Source of the DNA: Tenodera sinensis
Taxonomy: Eukaryota > Arthropoda > Insecta > Mantodea > Mantidae
Assembly (NCBI GenBank): GCA_030765045.1
Contig: CM060963.1
Location: 73,910,117 to 73,974,116, forward strand
DNA: 64,000 nt
Reading direction: 5' to 3'
Position 1 is the first letter of the stretch, and the number at the start of each line of letters is the position of its first letter. Positions 20,948 through 32,195 of the stretch are shown here, piece by piece. The position numbers and the translations under genes were made by a program. The notes beneath the pieces were generated by a model that ran no database searches, was not told the DNA's origin, and saw only the letters and a program-made list of their open reading frames with translations.

Positions 20948-21019
20948 CTCTTGTTTTAACTGAAAGTTACTCATTTTTAATTTGCATCCGGGAATGCAAC
21001 AGTTACAGGGCATTGTCAT
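20948..21019 (-). pseudogene. THAP-like first exon remnant
   Basis: Reading down from 21019, the exon gives MTMPCNCCIPGC followed by 12 residues, then AG/GTAAAT. The closely spaced cysteines plus an Ile-Pro-Gly step resemble the first zinc pair of THAP domains (C-X2-4-C). The matching exon in copy 2 (61323-61393, +) has the last Cys changed to Tyr and a frameshift. Only this first piece can be seen; the His and AVPTIF portions of a THAP were not found. Treat it as a hint to element class, not as a gene. Confidence 0.35.
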
Positions 21020-21467
21020 GTTTGAGGTTAGGTTGAGGTATGACTACATTAACATACACTACTGGAACAGTTTTTCTTCAATAACCTCTCACCACTGTAA
21101 TCGTGACACAAATTGTACTTGCAAACATAAATTAACCACACTATTCATTAGTCTTAGATGGAACACAATAAACATGAACACGTGGATAGCACACGGCACA
21201 GTCAACATGTTATTAGATTTATTCCCGTTCCCTATACTGCCCAAATAAAAGTTTTTAAACACTCGCTTTGCTAATATGAAGACAAACTTACATAGGAATT
21301 GTTATAAGAAACAATAGCTCAAAGGCATAGAAAACAATACGAAAGATAGCGTGTGGAAACACCTCAGAAATCAGGACCAACAGCCGACGCCATTTTTGTA
21401 CAACTTAGATGGCATAGTCGGTTCCGTTAATCCAGAGGGTCCTGTCTTCTGTCTCTCTGTCTGTATG

Positions 21468-21468
<1 letters not shown>

Positions 21469-21511
<43 letters not shown>
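21469..21511. repeat. (CT)n microsatellite
   Basis: A nearly pure CT tract directly beyond the right target duplication of copy 1. Confidence 0.9.
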
Positions 21512-21517
<6 letters not shown>

Positions 21518-21788
21518 GCACTCAGGTATTCTGCTCACAACCAGTTTTTGTGTTAAGTGGACCTCAATATTTAAATGTACATTGAATTCTCTGGTAATAA
21601 ACAAAACGCATTCCCCTTACTTGAATGTTGGAGAGAGTTAAAATGAACATATAAATAACGACATCCTAGATGAGAAAAGTATGTTTGAAAATTCTGACGA
21701 ACAATAAGGGTTATCCTGAAAGTGGTTATCTCCACCACAAGAAAGGAAAAAATATAAAAATTAACAAATGGCGAGTTGTAACGGACTA

Positions 21789-21890
21789 GGTCTACAGTTT
21801 TTGTGTAGCAAGATTTTGGCCATCACTGAGGGGTTGCCACTTTTGGAAAAGTCATGAAGAGGACTTCAGAGGCTATTTGCAGAAATTTAA
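21789..21890 (+). repeat. Fragment of the CA-bearing dispersed repeat
   Basis: It matches the family around its 'TTTTGTGTAGCAAGATTT' and 'AAAAGTCATGAAGAGGACTTCAG' positions (compare 31722-31800). It is truncated on both sides. Confidence 0.6.
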
Positions 21891-22349
21891 GGTATTTAAG
21901 GTATGTCTGGATTGCTCGTCCAACATGTTAAACAAAGTACTAAAGCCAACAGGCGAAGATAGTAGAAGTTATCTAATGCTTTGGGGCCCCAGGAGGAGGT
22001 ATGTGAAAAACATTTAAAGGGTATTTAGTCAAGTGTGATGGTGATGATTGATCAGAAAAGTGAATGCAGGGAAGAAACCGTCTTAGCATTTATAATTATA
22101 TGTAATGCACGTTGCTGTATATCTCGCTCTTTGTCACTGGATCTGCTCTGTGTTAGATTTACGTCTACATCCTAGATTGGAGGCCTTTCGAACAAAATTA
22201 ATAGCGCAATTGATAGCGAGCTAATAGTTGACATTGGCGGTAATGCCTTAAGTCTCATGAGAGTATTAATTAGAGGCAAACTCTGCACTAACAGAATTTG
22301 AGACTCTCTGGCAGAGCGGTCGATCTAGCAAGAGGCATCCATTTCGTGA

Positions 22350-22440
22350 CGCTAATACAGATACTTAGGCGATACAAACGGCATTCAAATGGGAATCGAA
22401 CCGATATTGGTGGAGTAGCAGTTGGTCGAACATCGGCTTA
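22350..22440 (-). mobile_element. Possible tRNA-like SINE head
   Basis: On the minus strand there is a consensus B box, GGTTCGATTCCC (22388-22399), with a plausible tRNA-like upstream half. No second copy or target duplication was found, so a chance match is possible. Confidence 0.25.
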
Positions 22441-22804
22441 CCAGTTATTGATGAAACGATGGCCATAATAATTATGGTAATGGTAATCGTTCTATTACAG
22501 GTGTCTCAGTGACAAACGGTGTAGTTATAACTCACCACCGAAATAGGTTATGTCACTGTAATTAAAACTTGCAAGATAGGTCAGGAGCAAGCAACGGATT
22601 GAGGTTGGATTTACCTCCTTCCACTTTATGCAGACTGTGCCACTGTTTAACACCCAGACGTGCATTCCATTGCGGTGACAGGTTATATGCAGTAGCGTTT
22701 GATTTACGAAAGCACTTTCAAATATTATCGATAAACATCTCTTCCTTAGTGACTTGTTTGGTACTGCTAGCGTTTAAGTTTGCTTGCAAGTTATTTCTCT
22801 AGCT

Positions 22805-23345
22805 GCTTCATGTTAAGACAAACATTTGTAGAAATTAGCTTATTGCAAATTTTCTTGTAGGTGCAAGAGGAATACAGAAGGCTTAAAGCAGCCATGGGCA
22901 GAATACGTGTTGTGATTACGGCTGCAATCGTGGCCTTGACTTGGAATACCGCTGATTTCACGTCTCCTCCCCCAAGCGTATGTTCTGTGTCAAGCAGGTT
23001 GCAGAACCGAATGTGTTGGGTCTTGCCCACCACTGCTTTAAGTGATAGTCAAATTATCAACAGGTGGTTACTATGTGATACTTTTGAAATTCTATTCTCT
23101 TTGCAGGGCCAACAGATTAAAAACGGAATAACATATTTTGAGAAATAGATGAGTATTGGCACATTCAAACAAATAATGAATATCGCGAAAATGGTTCACT
23201 CGGAAGAAAAAAGTAGTTCACATAAATTGTGTTTTAAGAGATCCAAATTTTATATTTAGCAACATTTTGTCTGTTTATTAATGTGTATCATTTCTGCCAA
23301 AGTCATGTAGAATGAGGGAGTGCTCAGAGGACATTCAAGGTATGA
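22805..23345 (+). repeat. Interrupted copy of the CA-bearing dispersed repeat
   Basis: Bases 22805-22900 match the family's 'AGACAAACATTTGTAGAAATTA...TTCTTGTAGGTGCAAG' part. Bases 23175-23345 match its 'ATATCGCGAAAATGGTTCACTC...CATAAATTGTGTTTTA' part and the following AAAGTCAT region. About 270 bp of unrelated DNA separates the halves. Confidence 0.65.
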
Positions 23346-23812
23346 CTTAGAAGCTGCCATGGGAACGCTTGTGTCCGTCACTCGATACTGACTGGTTGCG
23401 GTTCTACACGTCACAGGTATCTTCTGATCCACCCTCCGCCTGAAAGAGGAGGTAGGGTTGTTGCTGATAATTGCTACAAAGAGATAAGAGTTGGGCATCG
23501 CCGGGATACACTCTCAGTTGACTTAATACTAATGCTTTCTGTCTCTTTTCTGCTTTCACTTCCTCATGTCGACCTGTTCTCCTTTTGTACAGCCATTATT
23601 ACACTCTTCATTATTTATCGGTTTGTTTTATCAATACAATGCCAAAGAATATTTAACATTGGAAAGGTGGAATAAGACTGTAAAGTACAATATCCTAGCA
23701 TGGTATCAAACCGCGGAGCTTCCGGTTTACGGCAGTTCCTTTAATCAATTTAGCTACTATGGCAACATGCCGATATAACATTAAATTCTACAGATGAATT
23801 GCATTTTTCCCG

Positions 23813-23885
23813 GTAAGGTTGGTTAGCGCAATTGGATAGAAACCAGAAAATTCGTGGTTAAAATCCCAGATATGTCAATGAATTT
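23813..23885 (+). mobile_element. Possible tRNA-derived SINE head
   Basis: TAGCGCAATTGG (about 23825-23836) fits the Pol III A box, and GTGGTTAAAATCCC follows at tRNA spacing as a damaged B box. No body or duplication is recognised. Confidence 0.35.
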
Positions 23886-25830
23886 TTCAAAAGTAATATC
23901 ATAAGATGCCTGATCTGACCGATTAATTCTGGAGAGTATATCTGGGAAGATCAAACAGTCGATTGATGTTTATATGGACTATTTCATAAACAAAATATGA
24001 ATTTAGATACTACATCCGGCCAGAAAATCACAAATTTTATAAAAATAACCTAAAATACATAAACTGATTGCGATTAGGGTACTTCAACTTACTCGGACTG
24101 CCATGTGAGGAAAGTGAAGTCCGGAAAGTAAATGTATTTCGATTTTCTCTTCCTGCTACAACAGAAAACCAGTTATAACCTTAAATAAATTTCAGTTTAT
24201 TTTTAACATCAACAAACAACCTTTTTTTCTGGGAAAATATATTACTTATAAAAGTAACAATAGTTAAAATCGCAATTGTCACACTGAAATCTCAATCGAT
24301 TGTTGTGTGTAACAAATTATCTTTTAGCAATTTGTAGGAATATAGTTGGCGACATTGAGTAAAAAGGCAAGATGAAGTGATAATTTGTATAAAATAAGGC
24401 AATGACTGCTTGGTAATACGTATATGACAATTAACGCCTCTATGCATGAAACAGGCTAAATTATACATTTCCAAGCTTGTCATGAACAAGCTGGTATTGG
24501 TATTTCCTTGTGGTTTACCAGGAAAAATGCGAACCTTTCGGAGGATTTAATGTCATGCCGCATGTTGTCATGGTAGGTCATTAGGCTTAGAGCGCCCGGA
24601 CGGAAACACGTAGACGCATGGTTCAAACCATTCTATGGCATTGAATTTTTCAGCCTGATGATGATTCTACATTTACCGTTCCCACACACGGTTTATGTGC
24701 GAGAATTAATCACCAATATTTAAAAATGCAAATTCACTTACCTATTCATATTTTAGTATTGAGGTATTGCGGAATATTTTCTAGAAAGTCAAGTGTAAAG
24801 TGTTGTATGATTTCTTCGCCCTTTAATTTCTTTAGTCAAAAGACCAGACAGAGAATTTCAACTACCTTAGCACGTAACGTACCCATGATTTATTGAATCA
24901 TAGTATAATTAGTTAACTGCTACCGAAATGTCTATTACTAAAGCAGTGATGTTATGAAGGAGAAATATACTATTTCTCCTTCCTGGTTACCATTCAGTGG
25001 TGACGTAATAGATGTGAGGGCAAGGAAGAATGTTGGGAGGAGTAATGGGACATGTTGACGCCCAATACTGACTGTATCTTGTCAAACTCAAATGGGTGCA
25101 CAGGTTCCGCATTAGCCAATGCCAGCCACTTTCACCCTGCACGGTTATGCCTCTGAGCCAAAGCGATTGGAGGGGGAAAAAGAGGACCCCGCTCTCACTT
25201 TTTGCCACCTCTGTACTAAAGCTTCCAAATATGTTTCAGGATGTTATTTTTTGCTGATACCGGCATTATTGACGCACCAGATTAATAATTTTATAAAGAA
25301 ATGACCAAGAGATGAGTAATTATAATAATCTCCATGTGAGAAAATGTATAATATGGTAAACCCGAATTTACACTGAGAGACGGTGTCAATGCTTTCTATA
25401 AGGAAACAATATACTCCTCGAACACTAGAGAACTTCCATGCTCTTAGCAGCATAACTGCAGATATTTGCACTGGTAATTAAGGATATTGAACAATATTAC
25501 ATCAACATTTGCTTCATTTCACTACTTATATTCCTATTTTTTTTAAGATAAGTATGTTTTCGGACCGATTAGAAGTTCCAAGCAGGCGTGGCACAGTAAA
25601 TATAACGCAAAGTGGACAGAACGAATGATATAATCGGTAACTAGTACTTTGTAGATCGAATGCTTTCTGTAAAACCAATGAACTCGCATTACACACCTAG
25701 TGCATTGAGGTGTGCAGATAAACAGACAGTATATGCGGTAGGCGTTGTTTATTTCCCGGTGCAATTATGAACATCCAAAAAACATCAGGTAGTGAACTAT
25801 GTGCTTTGTTTATGGGAAGACTGTCTGACG
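23886..25830. other. Mostly featureless
   Basis: The only structure is a weak tRNA-like stretch at about 24583-24645 with a GGTTCAAACC B-box core. Otherwise this is AT-rich DNA without a recognised gene or repeat. Confidence 0.4.
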
Positions 25831-26719
25831 AATCTGATGTGTTGCACTCATATGATTCTCCCTACTCTAATACTAACCATTCTTGCATGCTCTTGTTCCT
25901 ATATCTTCGTGTAACTTCAAATAAATAGTTGCAGAAAGCGTCTTATTGCTTATTTCCTAGCAGGTGCAAGGGAAATATGGGAATACAGTAGGCTTTGAGC
26001 CATAGTCAAATCTTTTAAAGCTTTGAGGTTAAGCTATAAAAATGAATAACGATCTTCCATTTGACGAAAGTTTAATTATTCCAAAACTGAAACAAATAAC
26101 AAGGAATATCTTCGAAATGGTTCACTCTACAAAAAATGTATTGGGACATAAATTGTGTGTTTTAGCAAGATTTTTGTACAGCAAGATTTGGTGTATCTCT
26201 TACCAGTTATGCAAAAGTCATCCAGAGTAAACAGGACTACATGGACTACAGCCCACAAAATTCCAAGTATGCATCTCTTTTGTCGTAAAAATATCTTAAA
26301 CAGATGGCATTTTAATCAAAATCGATAACCATTTTCGAGAAAATACAATTTTTTGTAAAAATTTCAATGCAAAGTATAGTTTAGGGTGGAGTAATTTTCT
26401 TCAGAACTTTCTTGTCGCATCCTTAAAAGATATTAAACTTAAGTATCAGCTTTGGTTCTTAACCGACTTTTCGTTTTTGAGCTATGTTGCACGCGCGCGC
26501 GCGCGCGCACACACGCACACGCGCACGCGCACGCGCACGCACGCACGCACGCACGCACACACAGACACACACACAGACACACACACAGACACACACACAG
26601 ACACACACACAGACACACACAGACACACACAGACACACACAGACACACACACACACAGACACACACAGACACACACAGACACACACACAGACACACACAC
26701 ACACAGACACACACACACA

Positions 26720-26757
<38 letters not shown>
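25831..26757 (+). repeat. CA-bearing dispersed repeat, copy 1
   Basis: It begins ATCTGATGTGTTGCACTCA and runs through all the internal landmarks of the family: TTATTGCTTATTTCCTAG, TTAAAGCTTTGAGGTT, AATGGTTCACTCTAC, TTAGGGTGGAGTAATTTTC, and GACTTTTCGTTTTTGAG. It ends in its microsatellite (26490-26756). The roughly 130 bp that follow the tract in other copies are missing. Confidence 0.85.
26490..26756. repeat. Compound CG/CA/ACACAG microsatellite
   Basis: A 267-bp tract grades from (CG)n and (ACGC)n into (ACACAG)-type units and ends in pure (CA)n. It occupies the same position as the tracts in other copies of the dispersed repeat but is the longest. Long frames across it on both strands are artefacts. 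Confidence 0.95.
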
Positions 26758-26758
<1 letters not shown>

Positions 26759-27522
26759 ACTCACAAAATAAGCAACACCAAATAATCACATTTTTTGCCG
26801 TTATACCCTTAGCATTATTTTGTTAGAATGTATTAATGCTGGTTTTTCTCAGCTGTAGGATTTGGTAGTGGGTTCCCAATTTGATATTCTCGAAAGAGGT
26901 TATAGATGTAAAAGAAATGCCCGTTATAGTTTGTTACTACTTCTTTCCCTAAAAGCGAACGCATTAATGCGCTTCCACAGACAATTTTCCGTTGGTTGTG
27001 CTGTATTTTGGTCGCGTTTATTGCTCAAGAGGTCTGTGTTACCTATTTTATAGTATGCTAACAGCCCTTAGGAGTAATATCAGCCATCTGAACATCACGT
27101 CTTGTTTTCCGGTGCTACAAATCCGGTCAGGAAGTGATAGGGCACATAAAGGAGATATCGTAAACTTCTTCCAAGAAAGAAGCACAATATAGCTTATTTA
27201 ATTGGCAATAAACTAAGAAAATGTCTTCTGTGTCTGCAATTGGGAATAAAGTTTCAGAACATACATTTCGAAGTATTGTTCTTATTGTTTGGTTGTCAAT
27301 TGTGGAAGTGCTAAGAAGATATTCGCAAAACTGGAATATATAAACCAATATAATTGTCTATAGTTTTCCGGTTTAAAGATTTCATATTTTAGACCTGATT
27401 TACAGGTCCTATTTACAGGCCTTATGAGAGTTATTTATTTTAGTGTATTTCATAGTACACTTTTCATAAAATTACGTGCAAGATATTGTGTTATTAAATT
27501 ACAACATTATAATTGCTGTTAT
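26758..27522. other. No recognised feature
   Basis: AT-rich DNA; small frames only. Confidence 0.4.
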
Positions 27523-27534
27523 TAGGTTGATATA

Positions 27535-27955
27535 TGTCTGTTCTGTGGTACTACAGCCCTTTGAGTGTTGCCTTGGCCTACCGCCCGGCCGCTGAATCCC
27601 CCATCTCTGCCCACTACGGGCGTCATGAGCGAGAATGGTTGAGAATGGACGTGATCAGCACCCCGAACCTTCCCGGCCAATACATGCGGTCTTCATAGCA
27701 GGAGGTGATTATACAGAGGAACCAGGATAGGCGATCAGCCCCAAGCCTGGTGTGAGAGAGAGGAAGTGAGTGATATGAAATGATGGTGAAAGATAGGAAA
27801 GGTGGTGATGGAGCATTCGGTGGAATGATGACAGGGTAAACCGGACAACCCGGAGAAAACACGCCCCTGTGCCGATGTATCACCATCGTACGCCTGGGAT
27901 TGAACCAATTTTGGCGAGAGTCAGGAGGTCTAACCACTTGGCCACGGCGCGTTCC
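27535..27955 (-). mobile_element. SINE family A relative with a different tRNA head
   Basis: On the minus strand the tRNA-like head has an A box, TGGCCAAGTGG (27934-27944), and a B box, GGTTCAATCCC (27896-27906). The far end (27560-27680) shares its body with 59862-60010: GCCGCTG, CTCTGCCCACTACGGG, and ATGCGGTCTTC. The middle and head do not match that copy. TAGGTTGATATA (27523-27534) and TAGGCTGATATA (27956-27967) form a 12-bp target duplication with one mismatch. Confidence 0.8.
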
Positions 27956-27984
27956 TAGGCTGATATAATTACGATGCATATATT

Positions 27985-28871
27985 CAGGCCCGAATTTAAG
28001 ACCTCTGACGCCCCTGGGCAAAAACAAACATTTGCTAAGCCCCTCCCCCCCCTGAACTTGCAATACATATATTACTTAAATTTTAACAACTTAGAGAATG
28101 GTTTCACTAGTTTGGATACTTAAGTATGAGTAGCAAACACCATAAGTGAGGTTATTAAAATTTAAGTAGGAACATTTAATAGAAAGAACTTACACTAAAG
28201 AGGCATCAGCCCCTGTTAGATGTCAAAACATATACTGTTTAAATAACAAGAGGCTTCTCCATGGCCTGTCATTTGTAAACAAGTTTATGAGTTCGTTATA
28301 GTCCATTTTCACTGGTAAGTCAGATTCAATTGCAAGAACGCCAAGATAACTAAGACGATCCTTCACTTGTGATGTTCTTAAATAACTATTTATGCGTCTT
28401 AGAGCAGAAAATGATTTCTCAGTTGAGCAGTTGGAAGCAGGAGTGCTCAAGTATATTTGTAGAGCTATGTTTAAGTTTGAGTAAACTCTAGACAGCTGTG
28501 TAGGAGATTGCATCGCATTTTCATTCTTTTCTATGTAGCTTTTGAAATTTAAGCATTCAAGTACAAATGCTGAGTCTTCAAGATCCGAACTGTAGACTTT
28601 CTGAAGTCTGGATAATGCGTCCTGAATTTCAGGTGGACTAAGCATCTTCAGATTTGTCAAAAACATAAATGGTTCACTGAATTCCTTGTAGGAAGAAAGT
28701 CTGTTGTTCAGTTCTTCAATCAATTTATCCAGAATCAAAAGGAACTTGATGTTTCATATCTATGCTTTTTTTTTTTTTTTTTTTGGTCCAACTTTCCAGT
28801 AATTTTGCCGCCCCCTAAAATGTGCCGCCCTGGGCAATTGCCCGGTTTGCCCTTACGTAAATACGGCCCTG
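27985..28871 (-). mobile_element. hAT element with transposase C-terminal remnant
   Basis: The left end is CAGGCCCGAATTTAAGACC, and the right end read inward is CAGGGCCGTATTTACGTAAG. Both ends have CCCTGGGCAA-like blocks inside. CATATATT is duplicated exactly at 27977-27984 and 28872-28879. The 887-bp unit keeps only the end of a transposase gene, so it is an internally deleted hAT. Confidence 0.9.
28223..28738 (-). pseudogene. hAT transposase C-terminal dimerisation domain
   Basis: This 171-residue frame ends naturally at its C-terminus and has the hAT dimerisation motif: 'TPASNCSTEKSFSALRRI', then 'LRTSQVKDRLSYLGVLAIES'. The preceding helical part ('SPPEIQDALSRLQKVYSSD') fits the ZMYM1/DUF4371-like branch of hAT proteins. 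The DNA-binding BED finger and the catalytic DDE residues are absent, removed by the internal deletion of the element. A T-run at 28769-28784 lies near the deletion. It cannot act as a transposase alone. A domesticated use of the dimerisation domain is conceivable, but nothing here supports it. Confidence 0.85.
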
Positions 28872-28879
28872 CATATATT

Positions 28880-29111
28880 ATAAAACTCTGTCTCTATCAA
28901 CTACTTTATCCAACACTAGCTGACTTATCCAACGTTGCACTCTCTTTAGCGTCTACAAACTAAATTGAAACCTTATGACGCAATATGTGACATATTGTCT
29001 TCGGAATGTTGTTTTAAGGAAGTATTAAGGAAAATATTCATGAAGAAATCAGATTTTCTTCAGAAAATTACTCATTAAAAACGTATTCTTCAATGCACTT
29101 CAAACTCATCG
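28880..29111. other. No recognised feature
   Basis: Short AT-rich spacer between the hAT element and a dispersed-repeat fragment. Confidence 0.4.
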
Positions 29112-29385
29112 AGATAAGCGTTCGTAGAAACGCTTTTATTACATATTTCCTCGTAGGTACAATGGGAATAAGAGATTATAGTAGGTTTAAGTGTCAATAA
29201 AATCTTTGAAAATTGGGTTGCTACGTAATGGCATTGAAATCCCGTTCTGTTTGCATGATCTGTAAACGACTTCCCCTTTGAGAAAGGTACAAGTATTGTA
29301 AAATTAACCGAACAAAAAGGAATATATTGGTAATGGCTAACTTCACCAAAAATATGTTTGCATAAAATGCGTGTCTAACACGATA
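29112..29385 (+). repeat. Diverged fragment of the CA-bearing dispersed repeat
   Basis: Matches include 'ATTTCCTCGTAGGTACAATGG', 'CCCGTTCTGTTTGCAT', and 'AACAAAAAGGAATAT...GGCTAACTTCACC'. It stops exactly where the Tc1-like element begins, at the family position corresponding to 'TTTTAGCAAGAT'. Confidence 0.65.
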
Positions 29386-29387
29386 TA

Positions 29388-30909
29388 CGGTGAGCGTAAA
29401 AAGTGGACGTACACCTATATTATTTTGTATTAGAATGCGCGTTAGAAAAGCTGTTCAAGAAACACTGTAACTTAAAAGATGTGCGTACCAAACGCCGCCT
29501 TTCAGAAGGGCACCAATAAAACCGCATTTATTTGCCTTTTGGTACAATTAAAGAAAATGTGCCAAAAGATATTCAAAATAGGCACAAAAAGTTATCGTGT
29601 ACCTGAGATAGTGGTTTGAGAAGAGGACTGTCAAATGGCAGAATTATCAACATTCACTTGACAGCCTATTTGTGGATAGCAGCGAGAAGAATCGGGGCGG
29701 AGTTAGTCATCGGTAAACAGAGAGCAAACCATAGAAAGGTCCAAATGGGGAACAATCGTAGGGAACAGAAGAAACACGAAAACTTTTAATTAAACTGCAT
29801 AATCGACGCAAATGGCAGCAAGAAATATCTCAACTTGTCGATAGACCTCTTTCCACTGTGCAGGTAGTAATTCATAGGTTTTATGTTTTAAAAATCGTGC
29901 AAAAATAGGTCGAAGTTACTGACAGAGCAAGACAAAAGATACATCAGACAGGAAATAACAAAGGATCCTAAAATCAGTGCTCTGTAGATGGTAGATCAGG
30001 TATTAACGTTACGTCTAGTACTATGCCCAACGTTTATCGAGGAGCTGGTTATCATGGTCGAGTACCTTCGAAGAAGTTCGGGTAAATAAGAGAAATGAAA
30101 TAAAGCCAACATATTTCCCAAAAGAGCACCAGAATAAAGCACCAGACTTCTAGAAAATAGTGATTTTTCCGACGACAGTAAGTTCAACATTATTGGTTAC
30201 GATGGAACATGTATTGTGTGGTGAAAGACGAATAAACAGATGGATCCAAAACATCTAGTGCCCAAAGTAAAACACGGAGGTGGCTCAGTGATGGCCTAGG
30301 GGTGCAAGAGCGCTTCAGGAGTGAATCGACTGCACTTTATCGATGGAATGATGGACTATAAGATGCATATGATCATTTTATAGCAAAACCTTCCTGCCAG
30401 TGTTCAGAAATTAGGTCTTGAGAACAAGCTTGTTTTTCAGCAGATCACCCACCTCAAATGTACAGTTGGAAATACTCGCTTGGGGTGGGTTCGCAACATT
30501 ACAAAGCAACTTCATACACCACCACAGTCACCAGATATCAACCCTTTGGAACATTAGAAATCACACCTTTTGCAGTAAAGAAAGCTTGAAGCAGACATTT
30601 AATGGAACTTAATCGAGCCAAAGACAACAATAGAGTTAGTAGGATCTATGCCACGAAGACTGGAGGTTGGTATAAAAACAAAGGAAACCTATAAACTACT
30701 GAATGATGGTATTTATTTATGAAAATGTTGCTAAATTATAGGTGTGCGATAGATTAATATCATTTGCTTACATCAAAGAGAGATTATTAATTAATTTGTT
30801 TATGTTTTGTGATATAAAGCATGACCAAATACAACATATGCCTTACTGAACATGTCTTCCAGGTATTTTAATGTAATGTTCTATATGCACGATCACTTTT
30901 TACACTCAT
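29388..30909 (+). mobile_element. Full-length dead Tc1-like transposon
   Basis: The left end reads CGGTGAGCGTAAAAAGTGG after a TA (29386-29387). The right end read inward is ATGAGTGTAAAAAGTGATCG, preceded by TA (30910-30911). TA duplication, terminal repeats of this form and a 1.5-kb length fit Tc1/mariner. The transposase frame is broken (next entry). Confidence 0.85.
29600..30640 (+). pseudogene. Tc1-like transposase, broken
   Basis: Read across several frames, the order of Tc1 motifs is clear. An N-terminal paired-like part has 'DSGLRRGLSNGR' near 29612. 'DDSKFNIIGYDG' near 30170-30205 contains the first catalytic Asp region. 'KVKHGGGSVMAWGC' lies near 30268, and 'SPDINPLEH' near 30532 precedes the last acidic residue. 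Several stops and frameshifts are present (for example a stop replaces the Trp after 'NPLEH', and the 'DNDPKH' block is degenerate), so no transposase can be made. Ordinary length for the family. Confidence 0.8.
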
Positions 30910-30911
30910 TA

Positions 30912-31716
30912 AAAGAACTACATTCCACCCAAAAAATCGATGTCAAGATTTCACCGGAAATATATGTTTTGAGACCCCATAAACCCCCCCCCCCGAAAAA
31001 AAACCACATTTTTAGAAAAAGGCCTGTCTGAATGTGGACAGCATAACTAAAAAACGAAAAGTTGGTTAAAAACAAAATTTAGTATTTAAGTTTAATGTCT
31101 ATCAAGGATGCGACAGGAAGATTTTGAAGAAAATATCCCCACCCTAAACTACCTTCTACATGGAAAAGTTTTCGAAAATGTTGATTTTCTTGAAAATGGC
31201 TCTGACGATTTTGATTAAAATCTTATATGTTTGAGATATGTTTGTGACAAATGAAATGTATAGCCCCTGTAGTCGTATTTACTCTGGACGTCTTTTGCAT
31301 AACTAGTAAATCATTAGAGGCAGACCAAACCATACTATACAAAAATGTAGATCTTGTTAAATACACAATTTATGTCTTAATAAATTTTCTTGTAGGGTGA
31401 ACAATTTCACAGATATTGCTTGTTATGTGTGTTAGTTTCGGAAAACTTAAAACTTTCGTGAAATGGAACATCGTTGTTCATTTTTTGATATGTTAAATGT
31501 GCAAAGAGAACGGAACCTCAAAGCTTTAAAAGATATGACTATCGCTCAAAGCCTACTGTATTCCAATATTCCCCTTGCACCTACAAGGAAATAAGCAATA
31601 AGATAATTTATATAAATGTTTATCTTAAGTAACACGAAGAAGATATAGGAATAAGAGTTTGTAAGAATGGTTAGTACAAAAGTAGAGAAAGTCATGTGAG
31701 TGCAACACATCAGATT
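30912..31716 (-). repeat. CA-bearing dispersed repeat, copy 2 (without the microsatellite)
   Basis: On the minus strand it starts ATCTGATGTGTTGCACTC (31716 downward) and shows every family landmark. At the microsatellite position it has only GTCCACATTCAGACAGGCC, so this copy preserves a non-expanded state. Its terminal 30-40 bp abut the Tc1-like element. Confidence 0.85.
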
Positions 31717-31721
31717 TTTAT

Positions 31722-32195
31722 GAATAAGATTTTCTCTATCTCTTACGTCTGCCATTGTGCAAAAGTCATTCAGAATGAAGAGGACTTCAGGGGGTATTTC
31801 CAGAAAATTCAATCTATATATTTTACTTCTCATAAATATACTATTTTAATGTATTATGTATTAATATACAATTTTATTTAACTTAAATATAGTATTTTAA
31901 AATATATAGTATTTTAATGACAATCGTTAGGGCCACTCTTAAGGTAGTTTAGATTGGAAGCATTTCCTTGAAAATCTTCATGTCGCATCCTTTGTGGATA
32001 CTGAACTTAAACAGCTTCTTTGCTATTCAGCCAAAGTTTCTTTTGGCGTTACAGATACACCCTAAAACCCATATTTTGTTGTTGGGATTCGGGGGGCCTT
32101 GAAGCGGTTATTTCTGATAAAATCTCAATATCAAGCTTTCAGGTCCAATGCAACACCCTCTGTACCTACTATGTACGTGGTAGAGAGAGTAAGAA
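31722..32195 (+). repeat. Diverged partial copy of the dispersed repeat
   Basis: It begins inside the family at 'AAGATTTTCTCTATCTCTTACG' and runs to the 3' end GTAGAGAGAGTAAG. It lacks the tract. It lies in inverted orientation directly beside copy 2. Confidence 0.7.

Larger units (their letters stand above)
19347..21444 (-). mobile_element. 7-bp-duplication DNA transposon, copy 1 (possible P superfamily)
   Basis: The left end is CAGGACCTCCTAAATACCGG, and the right end read inward is CAGGACCCTCTGGATTAACG. TCTTCTG is duplicated at 19340-19346 and 21445-21451. It is an inverted relative of copy 2 at 60898-62390. In coding orientation (minus), a 24-residue exon (21019 down to 20948) carries a CCIPGC motif like a THAP finger start, and a good splice donor follows. 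P-type transposons carry THAP domains and make 7-8-bp duplications, so P is the favoured but unproven class. No transposase core remains. Relative to copy 2 it lacks about 115 bp and has gained a 721-bp insertion. Confidence 0.75.

Noticed and set aside
26439..26826. Frames rich in His-Thr or Cys-Val on both strands
   Set aside because: Artefacts of the CA/CG microsatellite.
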